In this document: one piece after another, positions 54,911 to 64,000 of the stretch
Numbering within the stretch: position 1 is the first letter of the stretch
Layout: the number at the start of each line of letters is the position of its first letter
Notes under the pieces: generated by a model
Told to the model about the DNA's origin: nothing
Databases searched by the model: none
What the model saw: the letters and a program-made list of their open reading frames with translations, nothing else
Source of the DNA: Coffea arabica
Taxonomy: Eukaryota; Streptophyta; Magnoliopsida; Gentianales; Rubiaceae
Assembly (NCBI RefSeq): GCF_036785885.1
Contig: NC_092310.1
Location: 9,362,001-9,426,000, forward strand
Direction of reading: 5' to 3'
DNA: 64,000 nucleotides
Translations under genes and position numbers: made by a program

Positions 54911-56691
54911 TGATAAGTGACTAATTTACGTAATAATTGTATGATATTTTATATTATTTTTAGTCACTTTAGTTATATTATTGGAAGAAAATGAATCATT
55001 TTGGCTATAATTGGTGAAAAATGCTTTTAAATGATTAAATGAGGTTTTTATCACTTTTTACTTGAATTTTGTGTATTTTGACAGTTTTGACACATTTTCG
55101 TATTTCGGCTATAACTTGAGCTACAATGATCGGATTGGGATGATTCTTGAACCCATTTGAAGATAAGAGATAGATCTACAACTTTGGTGAAGACATCTGA
55201 ATCCAGTTTGAAGGTTTTCCAGGCCGAAGTACAGAGTCAATTGCTATTGGTCGAAACTGGAACAAGGCATGGAGCAGGCAAGGGTATTTCAGTCATATCT
55301 CAGCCTACACAGATCCAAATGAGGTGATTCTTGATGCATTAGAAAGATAACTCAAAAGGCTACAACTTTCGTGTTTTAGACGTGAGCTGGTTCAGCCTCT
55401 AATATCAAGAAAAGATTGGTTGAAGTTGGGCCAAAAACAGAGCAAGTGATCCACACTCGGATCCACTATTCATCCGAACCCTCGGTTGTTTCTGGGTTAG
55501 TGGATCCGAGCTCGGATCCATACGGATCCGAGGCACTGTAGCAGCTCGGATCACTGGTCAGAAAAGGCTGCTCTGTACGCGTAAAACTCAATTTCACCTC
55601 CACCAACTCACATGTGATGCTACACATGTGAGAAACATTCCCAGCTGTAAAAGGGAGATGTAATCCTCATTTCTTGACCACCTTTCATCATAAAAGAGCC
55701 AAATTCATTGCAAAAGAGGGGATTGGAGTCCATAGCAGAAAAATAGAGAGACATACGGGAGAAGTTTGGAGTCTGCAGAAATGTAGCTCTTTCATCTCCC
55801 TAGTGTTAGTTTAGCTTAGTATAGAGTAGTGTAGCTTTTCCATTCTTGTTTATTATCTAGATTAGGATGAAGATGGAGGATGAAGAAGGCAAGGAAGAAA
55901 GCTCATGTGACAAGGGTTGTATTCCTTCCAAACTCTTTATCTTTTGTATTTGATTCCAAGTTTAGTTAATATACAAGTTCTGGATTTTGTGTTCATTATG
56001 TGTATCTAAAGTTTAAGCCTTGGGTTTGGTTGAACTTTCTATAATTGTTAGTGTTTATTATTTGGTTATTTGACTGCTATGATTTGAGCAAGTTATTTAG
56101 CACTTTGGCTTCTTTAAATCATGATTAATCTGGTACCATTAATTGTGATTATCTCAGGTGTTGTTTCTGCAATGAAAATTGAGATTTAACACTGGTTCAA
56201 GAAGTGCTAAACATAGGGAGTACACTCACGAAAGTAGAGGTGCACTTATGTGGTTTTTAGTGATTCATTTCATGTAATTTCATTGAAGAAATGAACTTGT
56301 AGCTAATTTCATAACCATGAAAATAGGTATGGATTAGTTATGAGTATAGTTGATTCACTACGAAAGTAGGTTTCACATGTTTAAGGAAATTACACTATAA
56401 CTAGCCTAGATGTAGTACTAAATGATCCAAATATAGCACTTGCATGAGTAGTTAGGGATACCACAACCTAAGGAGCTTTTATTTGTTATTTTGTATAATT
56501 TCAGTAGGTTAAATTTGTTATAATTCATTGATAGTCTAAATAATAGAGAAGCTTTAGTAATACCGGTAATTGTTCACTCTTCCCTGTGGGATCGACCCGA
56601 TATATACCCTAAACTACTAGTTGATCTGTATACTTGCAGTGAACGGGTGTAATTCGATTTTTTAACTTGCATGTATGTAAAATACCCGTCA
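54911..56691 (+). repeat. 3' LTR of the Athila-like element
   Basis: 1,781 bp, TGATAAGTGA to CCCGTCA, followed by AGGAA. Nearly identical to the 5' LTR, with the additional 22 bp near 55511-55532. Confidence 0.92.
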
Positions 56692-56929
56692 AGGAACTTG
56701 GAACGTAATATATAACATTGGATCCAGGGGACGGAAAATTAAATAAGGGAATGAAATTTATTGTAATAATGGTTGTTGCACATTTTTGACCAATTTCTAG
56801 CCTCCACATATGAGAAGGGATGTCAGAACGTATTGTAGAGCGATGTGGAATTTGTCATCGTGCCAAATCAAGGGTTAATCATTCAGTTTGTCAGTTCAAC
56901 ATGGGATTGTTTATCAAAGCAAAACATTT

Positions 56930-57075
56930 GTTTGGATAGTGAATTATTTGTCAAAAATTATTTACTTGCATCATTAACATACGTTGTAATCATATTTTTA
57001 TCTCACATACATCATTTAAAAAAGTATTACTATATTTCTTTAAAAAAATTATCCTAAATAATCTATTATCCAAAT
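56930..57075. mobile_element. short fold-back MITE, copy 2
   Basis: GTTTGGATAGTGAATTATTTG at the left pairs with the complement of CTAAATAATCTATTATCCAAA at the right. Related to 25685-25819. Confidence 0.6.
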
Positions 57076-57379
57076 ACAATATAATTTATTTTAGGGTCCA
57101 CTATGTTCCTTCTCATTTCTATTCCGACAACAGCACAACTAATACAAACGATCCATAGACTCCTTAAACGCTTTCTAATCTCTTTATCACTCCCATTACA
57201 TGTAGTCTTTTCATTTTCTCCTGGTGCTACGGTATCTATATCACACATTTTTCTTTTTAGACTAATACCTCAGTGATTGTTTTCACTACTAAATGAAGTA
57301 GCTAAAAATAAATGAGATAAAATGTCTAGTCTAATAATACTTTTGCTTAAAAAAATGTTATTATGCATATCTTTAACAA

Positions 57380-57960
57380 ATTCATTGATAACTTATTAAA
57401 TTAGTATGTAGTAAAGATAATAACAAAGCAAATAAATCAAACAGAGACATACCAAAATTTAAGTGATTTGGTCAAACGATCTACATCTAAAAGCACTAAC
57501 TACTGAAAGAGAGCACAAAAATCTAGAAAAGTGTTCCTAAGCCTGAAAGTACTAAATGCTGAAAATGCAAGATAGTTAAAAAAAAAAAGGACTTAAAGAC
57601 CCAAAGGCTCAAATAGCCTACTAACTCACTCTTTTAGTTTGATATTTAATTTAAAAACCTTTCTTAATTTGTCAATTAAAGTTTCCAAAACCTCTCGAGT
57701 TGGTGCCTTTAACACATTTCAACTCAAATAAACCCACTATATTTATAGCCACTCAAAGAAGAGATCTTTTGATAAAATTCCCAATATAGAATACAAAGGC
57801 AAACGCAACAACAAGATATAACTTAACAAGGGTTACAATAAAATTATTTTTAGTAAAGAAACAATTTATTGTAACTCTTGTTAAGCTGTGCCTTTTAACA
57901 TCACGTACTAATTTAATAAGTTACCAATATATTCGTTCAGACATGTATGAGAACACATTA
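57380..57960 (-). repeat. possible copia LTR remnant
   Basis: AAGTGATTTGGTCAAACGATCTACATC near 57450-57486 resembles the GTGGTTC-ACCTACGTCC block of plant copia LTRs, in shorter form. GGCTATAAATATAG on the minus strand (about 57738-57751) looks like its TATA box. Terminal sequences and duplications could not be placed. Confidence 0.35.
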
Positions 57961-58445
57961 AAAAATATATATATTAAAACATGCATTTCAACTCTTCTAT
58001 CTTTAGCTACTTTTTATTTGTTTCACCTTTATTACACAAATTTTTTATTTTATCATTTACAAAATTTGAAAAGAAAGATTTTTTTTTTTTTTTTTTAGCA
58101 TCTACAACGCAAAAATAGGCCATAAAGGAATAACCAAAGTGATTAAGGTTAGCACGCGCACTGAACTAACAAACGATGACTTATGAGTAACTATTTAAAA
58201 TCCAAAGAGCAAATTGTGCGAATTATCACTAAACTATTGCGAGGTGTCGGTTCTGATTACAAAACTTTTTTTTAGTCAAAAATGTCATTAAACTAGTAAA
58301 TCTGTACCGTTTTAGTCATTCCGTGTATTTATGCCTTTAGGAGAGACGAAAAGTCACTTTTTGAGGGGCAATTTCATCGGCACAATCTTTTCCTTGAAGC
58401 TTTTACATAATCAATGGTTCTGTATCTGGCAAAGACATAAAGGAA

Positions 58446-58681
58446 ATGGCTGATCTGAATGGCAGCACCGTCAAGACGATGATGACATTTGGTGAGGCAG
58501 TGAAGTACAAAAGCTCCCTAGATGCATTTGCTCAGATCTTGAAGAATGAGGGTAAGGTCTCTCTTTTAAGGAAGCTGGTGCAAACATCTTACGTGCTGTT
58601 ATTGGTGTTGGTGTGCTTGCTGGCTATGACAAACTGCAAATGCTTGCCTTTGGAAAGAAGTATGGATCTGGCGGTGCTTAA
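58446..58681 (+). pseudogene. captured mitochondrial ADP/ATP carrier C-terminus
   Basis: The ADP/ATP carrier exchanges ADP and ATP across the inner mitochondrial membrane. Residues G-E-A-V-K-Y-K-S-S-L-D-A-F and I-L-K-N-E-G are followed, after a frameshift near 58555-58580, by [20 protein letters not shown] and G-K-K-Y-G-S-G-G-A with TAA at 58679-58681. This is the last carrier repeat and C-terminus of the plant protein; the R-R-R-M-M-M signature just before it is only partly preserved. The rest of the gene is missing. Confidence 0.9.
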
Positions 58682-59800
58682 GAGTTGGTTTTTTGTCCTC
58701 AAGATTTCAAAGATTAGGCAATGAGAAAATCTCCCGTCTCAGAGAAGTTTCAACCTATCCAACAAATCTGAGATTCCAAAATAGTTGGCAAACCCATCTC
58801 AGATTTGGGCACAAAATCACAAGAGTCTGATGAGTTAAAAGGAAGAAGGAGCTACCTATATTGTTCAGGGGTCGTTTATGAAGACAAACTTCAACCAAAA
58901 AGCTGAACTGACAAATTTGCCCCTAAAAATCAAGTTTGCAACTCATGTGATCCATCCCGATCGACCAGCACCGTCATGATTGCTTCACTCAGTACCGCGA
59001 CATGAAAGCCATGGACCCAATTGAACTGTTAGGGATACTTCCAACTTGCAGCTTCGGGAACTTCTGTTTCAAAGAAGTATTTGGCAATTGTTCATCCCAA
59101 AATAGAGGAGTCGTTATTGGGGGACTTGGAGCAGCGCCGCCTAGTTTTGGCCGGAAGCCACCCCGAGAGTCAATTTATGGGGAGTTTTTGGGCCTTGTTA
59201 AGGCAGTTTGGCTGCTACATTTTCTGGCACTTTTGATGGACCCACCGCCTAGTCATTTTTGAGGCTACTAAGGGAGCTGATTTACATCTGTAGTATATGG
59301 ACAGTGTGGTGAGGGTTCTTGGTGGTGGATGAATGGGTGGTGGTGTGCCTCAGGTGGTGGGCTTCCCGGTGAGCCCTGGGTTTAAACTTGGAAATGGTTC
59401 GCTAAAAGCCAGGGTATGCCTCGTTCCCAAGAACGGGTACTGAATTTGTACTACTATTTAGCCTAGTTAAAACTTAGAAGACATGGACTAGTGCCTCTGT
59501 GTCCGAATGGCATCGGGATTGTGCCGTTTGGTGTTGTTCTCCGATGAGCTTGGATTGAAGGTCGCAGCTGGACTTTGGTCAGGATCAAAGATGGGAGGGA
59601 AGGGGGGGTTCCAGTAGGAGGGGAGAAAAGAGAAGGCAGGGTGTAGGGGAAGAGAGAGGAGGGGAGGGAAGAAAGAGGGAGGAGGAGGAAGAAGAAAGAA
59701 AAAGGGAGAGGAAGGAGAGTGGAGGCGGAAGTGATGGTGGTGGGTGGCAATGTAGGTGATGGGTGGTTGTGGGTGAAGAAGAACGAGGGCATAAATTTTT
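58682..59800. other. remaining cargo of the Pack-MULE, origin unknown
   Basis: 58730-59000 may be 3' UTR of the carrier gene. A frame at 59002-59262 and a short segment F-K-L-G-N-G-S-L-K-A-R-V near 59385 look like gene-derived pieces but match no family I can name. 59590-59735 is a GA-rich tract whose antisense frames are low-complexity. Confidence 0.4.
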
Positions 59801-59989
59801 AATAGTTATGTAGATGAAATTGTCCCTCAAAAAGTGACTTTCCGTCTCTCGGTATAAATACACGGAATGACTAAAACGTTATAGATTTACTAGTTCATTA
59901 ATATTTTTGGCTAATAAAAAAGTTTAGTGATCAGAATCAATACTTTGCAATAGTTTAGTGACATTTCGTGCAATTTGCTCAAATCCAAA

Positions 59990-60366
59990 TTCTAGTAATG
60001 TATTTTTTGCTTTTTTCCCCTCCTACTTTTCTTGCATTAATTTATTTTGCTTGTTTTTCCATAATATAAAGAATTTTTCAAAAAGTTGCATTTGTGAAAT
60101 GCATACTTTCCAAAAGCAGCATTTAGGAAATGCAACATTTCGTGGACTTTTTTTTTTGCTCCACTTTATTTGTTTTATTCTACAATAGAAACATTGCATT
60201 TGCGAAATACAAGTTTTCGAGAAGCATTGCATTTTGCTATTATGTTTTTCACCCTCTGGGATGAAGTTTGGCAAGTGACATTGTTTGGGATTTCTTTTCT
60301 TTTGAAAACTAGCACTAATTGGGAAGTTACTCCTGTATTTGCCTTTTCCCATCTCCGGACCAAATA
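59990..60366. repeat. interval with repeated GCATTT-GAAATGC hairpin motifs
   Basis: Between two MULEs, units such as TGCATTTGTGAAATGCA (about 60087-60103), GCATTTAGGAAATGC (about 60119-60133) and GCATTTGCGAAAT (about 60197-60209) occur within about 120 bp. Each is self-complementary around a 2-4 base loop. No ORF of recognised family. Confidence 0.55.
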
Positions 60367-60376
60367 ATTTACAAAC

Positions 60377-61201
60377 GGGAAAATGCACTTTTCATCTTTA
60401 ATATTTAAGGTGTTAATTAATTTCGTCCCTATGTTTCATGTGAAATACATTTGATCCTCATAGTTTTATAATTTTGACCAATTTTGTCCCTAAAATTTAT
60501 GTAGAACACATTTCATCCTCATAGTTTTATAAGATCTACCAATTGAGAATAATGAAATGGTTGTTTAACAATTTGAACATAATATCATCACATGTCCTGT
60601 TCGTAATTGTATTATTAATACTTAATTCAGCTATTGATTAAATTACAGAAATAACAAGAAGTATTTTTGGATAGGAAACTATCACTTTTTTTAATGTGAT
60701 ATGATGTATTTAAGATAAAGCAAATAGATTGAAAGATAAATAAATAATTAAAAAACTTGTATATGATGCAACAAAACAAAATTTGAACAGTGAGGTTGTT
60801 TCTTTTCCATGACTTCATTTTCTTTGGATCTTTTTGTTCGATTATGATCAAGAAGAGATTAATTGTGGCTAAAATTTTTTAGATTTATTTTTATACTAAA
60901 ATGAGAAATTGAATTAAGAAAAGATTTTTGACCTTTTTGTTGATCCAATGTTTTTTTTTCCTAATAGGTATGTCATGGTCAAGTGACGACATTTCATTCA
61001 AATTGTTTCACAATCCATCAATTGTCCTCAATCAGCCAAATTTACGAAACTATATGAAGATGAAATGTGTTTGAGTGAACTTTAAGAATGAAATTAGTCA
61101 AAATTATAAAATTACAAGGATACAATGTGTTTTGCATGAAACTTTAGGAACAAAATTGGTTGACACCTTAAACATTAGGGATAAAAAGTGCATTTTTTTC
61201 C
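60377..61201. mobile_element. non-autonomous MULE with 10-bp duplication
   Basis: Inverted arms begin GGGAAAATGCACTTTTCATC on the left and end with the complement of GGAAAAAAATGCACTTTTTA on the right, similar over about 150 bp. ATTTACAAAC is repeated at 60367-60376 and 61202-61211. 825 bp; the AT-rich interior has no recognised gene. Confidence 0.88.
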
Positions 61202-61249
61202 ATTTACAAACTGATCCTTAATGGTTTTGGACTCACCACTTATAAAGTT

Positions 61250-62524
61250 GGGAAATTTGTCAAATTGGTCCCGAATATTTTCACAAAAAAATTTTTTAGT
61301 CCCTAATATTTAAAATAATCCAGAATAGTCCTTAACATATAAATTATGAGTCAGTTTGGTCCTAGTTCTCGTATTTGTTCATTTTCCTACTAAAAATAAC
61401 ACACCTGTCTCACATAGACATAATTTCAAGAGCAAAATCGAAAATATTGGTTAATCTATAGTTTTGCATCCCTCAAACTCTTCCTCCGCTTCTTCAATTG
61501 GTTCTCACTTCTCAGTCTACTGCTACTATGACATCACAGAAATCGACGGCGTCAACACCAATGAACTCTACAATGCCGTCCAGCTGTACCTCAGCAGCTC
61601 GGCTTCCATCACCGGCAACCGCCTGAGCCTCACTCGCTGGCTCAACTCCACCTCAGGCTATCCAACAATGACCGCCTCATGGACAACTACAGGGGCGTGA
61701 CGGTTCTGTGGGAACACAGTCACGCAGAGACAAGCCCAGACATTTTCTTGGCGGCCGTTGCCCGAAGAAAAGCGGGGCTTCACTTTGCGCGTGAACAAGA
61801 AGGATAAGTCGGTTATTTTGGGATCTTACCTAGTTTTTGTCATGGAAAAAGCCAGCGAAATACGTAGGAATAATCAAGATCGGTTGCTTTACACCAATTC
61901 ACGTGGAGGGTCACTTGATTCCCGAGGCCATCCTTGGGAGTCCATACCCTTTAAGGATCCTAGCACTTTTGACACGCTAGCTATGGATCCGATCAAAAAG
62001 GCCGAAATCATGGCTGATCTTAAAGATTTTGCTAATGGGGAAGCATTTTATCAGAGGATTGGCCGGCCTTGGAAGAGGGGATATTTGTTGTACCGACCAC
62101 CCGGGACGAGTACGTCTAGCATGATTGCTGCTGCAATGGCTAATTTCTTGGGGTATGACATTTACAATCTTGAGTTGACTGAGGCGCATACCAATTCGGA
62201 GCTGAGGAAATTGTTGATGAAAACCAGTTCAAAATCCATTATTGTGACTGAAGATATTGATTGTTCAATTAATTTGACTAATAGGAAGAAGAGCAGAGGT
62301 GCTGCTAATTCTGACGGACAAGTGGGTGGTCCGATTTTATCCTTAAAATATGTCCATGTGAGAGAGGTGTGCTATTTTTAGTCGGAAAAATAAGCAAATA
62401 CGAACACTGGAACCAAACTGACTCATAATTTATATGTTAGAGACTATTTTGATTGATTTTAAATGTTAAAAACTGAAATTTTTTTCTTTATAAAAATGTT
62501 AAGGATCAATTTGACAAATTTCCC
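61250..62524. mobile_element. Pack-MULE carrying a BCS1-like AAA-ATPase fragment
   Basis: Left arm GGGAAATTTGTCAAATTGG and right arm CAATTTGACAAATTTCCC extend as inverted repeats for roughly 150 bp, including TAACATATAAATTATGAGTC and its complement. The 9-bp duplication is TATAAAGTT (61241-61249) versus TACAAAGTT (62525-62533), one mismatch. The inner part is an AAA-ATPase coding fragment. It lies only 48 bp from the MULE on its left. Confidence 0.92.
61464..62381 (+). pseudogene. captured BCS1-like AAA-ATPase fragment (AATP1/ASD-like)
   Basis: Plant BCS1-like AAA proteins are membrane-anchored ATPases of mitochondria or ER. First frame (61464-61700): D-I-T-E-I-D-G-V-N-T-N-E-L-Y-N-A-V and L-S-S-S-A-S-I-T-G-N-R-L. 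A frameshift near 61665-61760 leads to the second frame (61758-62381) with E-E-K-R-G-F-T-L-R, then R-G-H-P-W-E-S-I-P-F and S-T-F-D-T-L-A-M-D-P. The Walker A loop (about 62094-62120) reads R-P-P-G-T-S-T-S-S instead of G-P-P-G-T-G-K-S-S, so the nucleotide-binding lysine is gone. Walker B is I-I-V-T-E-D-I-D-C-S. The N-terminal membrane segment and C-terminal half are absent. Confidence 0.92.
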
Positions 62525-62533
62525 TACAAAGTT

Positions 62534-62958
62534 TACACTTCCACTCCACTGGCCCAACGTTGTTGTCCTCACATTTTCATTCTTTTATTCCCATCAATGC
62601 CAGGGAGAGTTCCGCTGGCACAGAAGCTATCGGACCACGTGTTTTCGTATTTGGATGCTTGCACGCCCTTGTCCTCAATTTCACAACTCATTTGCAGAGT
62701 TAATCTTTTTTTTTTATTATTATTATTTCACAACTAGCATGCCAAATAATACAACTGCATTTAAGTTTAGAACTGAAATATATAATCATTCACTCAAACT
62801 TAGACAAATATATATTATTGTCATACAAACCCAAGTCCAACAATGCAAATAAAATTTATTTTCTAACAAGCACAGAACACTTTGCTTGCTTTCATCCAGC
62901 CTAGCTTAATGCTGTAGCTTGTTCAAAGCTACGATAGGAATATTACTGCATGGCCATC
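62534..62958. other. 3' flank of the P450 gene
   Basis: Convergent side of the minus-strand P450, presumably its 3' UTR and downstream DNA. A plus-strand stretch near 62600-62700 reads R-V-P-L-A-Q-K-L-S-D-H-V-F-S-Y-L-D-A but no family was recognised. A T/A-rich microsatellite-like run lies at 62707-62729. Confidence 0.45.
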
Positions 62959-63946
62959 TTAATTATGGTTCTTGAGCCTGCGCAAGATTAAATGAGCGCC
63001 ATACTGAGGCTGCACGGTGACACGTCTAATCGGGGCATGGACATAAGATGGAGAGAGCTCTGAGGAAAGAGTACGTAGGATTATTGCGATAGCCATTTTT
63101 ATCGAGTACAGTGCAAAGTTATTCCCAATGCACATCCTTGGTCCGAAGCTGAAGGGAAAATAAGTACCCTGGATTTTTGTTGCCTTCATAATCCCTTCAG
63201 AAAATCTCTCTGGTTTGAATTCCAAGACATCATCACCCCATAATTCAGGGTCATAATGGAGCAGAATTTGTGGCATCATGACCTGTACTCCAGCTGGAAT
63301 CAAATACTTCCCAAGTTGTGTATCTTCGGAAGCCACTTTGGAGAGCTCAGCTAGTGGCGGATATAACCGTAGAACCTCGTTCAAGATCATAGATACCTAT
63401 GTACGAGTAATACAATTGAGTGGCCAGAAAATACTATACATCAAGAAAGAAAATAAAAATCAAGAAATCTCATAAAGTTTTTCTAATAGGTGCCTATTAT
63501 CTTCCCAATCTAGCGCCCAAAACTTCTGCATGATTTAGGAACTTGAAGGGAGACTTACAATTTTCAGGTGGTTTATACCATCATAGTCCGGCATTTTGTC
63601 CCCAAAAACTTGGAGAACTTCTTCTCTTGCACGGTCCTGCCACTCAGTGTGCTTACTCAAGAGGACGAGTGTCCAGAGGACCAAAGTTGAGCTGGTGTCC
63701 TGCCCTGCCCAATAGAACAGTTTGCACACAGCATAGATATCTTCAATGCTCAGTCCTGCACTTTTTTGGTTGCCCTGCAGCTTGATCTCATTGAGATTGG
63801 ATTCCAACAATAGCCCCACGAAGTCAGCACCACCAGATTCTCCTGCCTGCATTGCCTTCAACTTTCTATTGATGATATCTGTAATCTTAACTCTTAATTC
63901 TCTGTCTAATGCTCTCATCCTGAGATTGCTCTTAGTTGGCAGAAAC
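62959..63946 (-). CDS. cytochrome P450, CYP72A-like, last two exons (gene runs off the window)
   Basis: P450s of the CYP72 clan are ER-anchored haem monooxygenases of specialised metabolism (secologanin synthase and triterpene oxidases are CYP72A members). Exon 63559-63946 encodes the end of the F-G region and helix I with A-G-Q-D-T-S (oxygen activation). A 162-bp intron (63397-63558, GTAAGT donor and AG acceptor) follows. The last exon, 62959-63396, has E-V-L-R (the ExxR motif), F-K-P-E-R-F, and the haem-binding [14 protein letters not shown], ending in a stop at 62959. Both exons are open and carry all catalytic motifs, so the gene may be functional. N-terminal exons lie beyond 64000. The substrate cannot be inferred. 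Confidence 0.93.
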
Positions 63947-64000
63947 CTTCAGCAGCAAATTCAAACACAAAACTAATTATCTAATAAATCAGATAATAGT

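Larger units (their letters stand above)
49894..56691 (+). mobile_element. young non-autonomous Athila-like Ty3/gypsy element
   Basis: Complete: 5' LTR 49894-51652, PBS 51659-51676, one ORF 51836-52993, polypurine tract 54896-54909, 3' LTR 54911-56691, and the 5-bp duplication AGGAA at 49889-49893 and 56692-56696. The PBS TGGCGCCGTTGCCGGGGA is the one used by Athila elements. No protease, RT or integrase is present, so it needs enzymes in trans. About seven substitutions and one 22-bp indel separate the LTRs, which implies recent insertion. Confidence 0.92.
58207..59980. mobile_element. Pack-MULE carrying an ADP/ATP carrier fragment
   Basis: Inverted repeats of roughly 180 bp begin GAGCAAATTGTGCG and end CGTGCAATTTGCTC. 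A perfect 9-bp duplication AAATCCAAA lies at 58198-58206 and 59981-59989. Both arms share ATTCCGTGTATTTAT and AAGTCACTTTTTGAGGG. Between them are a mitochondrial carrier fragment (58446-58681), unrecognised sequence, and a purine-rich tract (59590-59735). No transposase. Confidence 0.92.

Noticed and set aside
49883..56693. Large tandem duplication of about 1.77 kb
   Set aside because: The repeats are the LTRs of one element, shown by PBS, polypurine tract and the AGGAA duplication.
1..64000. CRISPR-like arrays or bacterial operons
   Set aside because: No regularly spaced direct repeats with unique spacers; genes have introns and plant transposon context throughout.

Overview
The window is AT-rich plant nuclear DNA, and the genes and repeats point to a eudicot. 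The evidence is a CYP72A-type cytochrome P450 with introns, SABATH methyltransferase copies, and the usual plant transposons: Tat and Athila Ty3/gypsy elements, Ty1/copia, CACTA, MULE, hAT, Stowaway, Tourist and tRNA-related SINEs. The species cannot be fixed from the sequence. Almost all of the 64 kb is nested transposable elements. The only host gene that looks intact is the 3' part of a CYP72A gene on the minus strand at the right edge.

Layout. 1-13675: a decayed Tat-lineage Ty3/gypsy element on the plus strand, with gag, protease, RT, RNase H, a second archaeal-type RNase H and integrase. An antisense plant-mobile-domain (PMD) ORF, a long non-coding tail and a 3' LTR follow; the 5' LTR lies outside the window. 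A Stowaway MITE sits inside it. 13676-20978: a minus-strand copia remnant (pre-integrase, protease, gag, PBS, 5' LTR), with a SINE in its leader and a 3.9-kb gypsy solo LTR (16698-20587) inside its LTR. The copia LTR interrupts codon 19 of a SABATH methyltransferase copy (20979-21033, minus). 21034-28170: intergenic DNA with hAT, Tourist-like, fold-back and SINE insertions. 28171-29618: a second, broken SABATH gene pointing the other way. 30770-34665: a complete non-coding copia-type element with two LTRs and a 5-bp duplication. 34700-39470: a SINE, a MULE with perfect 9-bp duplications, and hAT elements. 39477-49791: a second copy of the giant solo LTR in inverted orientation, interrupted by a 5.5-kb CACTA element, a Stowaway MITE and a 536-bp copia solo LTR. 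49894-56691: a young, complete, non-autonomous Athila-like element. 58207-62524: three MULEs within 4.3 kb, two carrying host-gene fragments (ADP/ATP carrier; BCS1-like AAA-ATPase). 62959-63946: exons of the CYP72A gene.

The most unusual object is the CACTA element at 41225-46718. It lacks a recognisable transposase and carries pieces of at least four unrelated coding sequences: ubiquitin-ribosomal S27a fusion, ACA-type Ca2+-ATPase with two exons and intact splice sites, an RNase H domain, and ribosomal L23a. Together with the two gene-carrying MULEs, the window shows three independent gene-capture events by two DNA-transposon superfamilies. The nesting gives a relative order of events: SABATH copy, then copia, then gypsy solo LTR on the left; gypsy solo LTR, then CACTA/Stowaway/copia solo LTR on the right. 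The Athila-like element is the youngest, judged by nearly identical LTRs. No tRNA or rRNA genes and no CRISPR arrays were seen.
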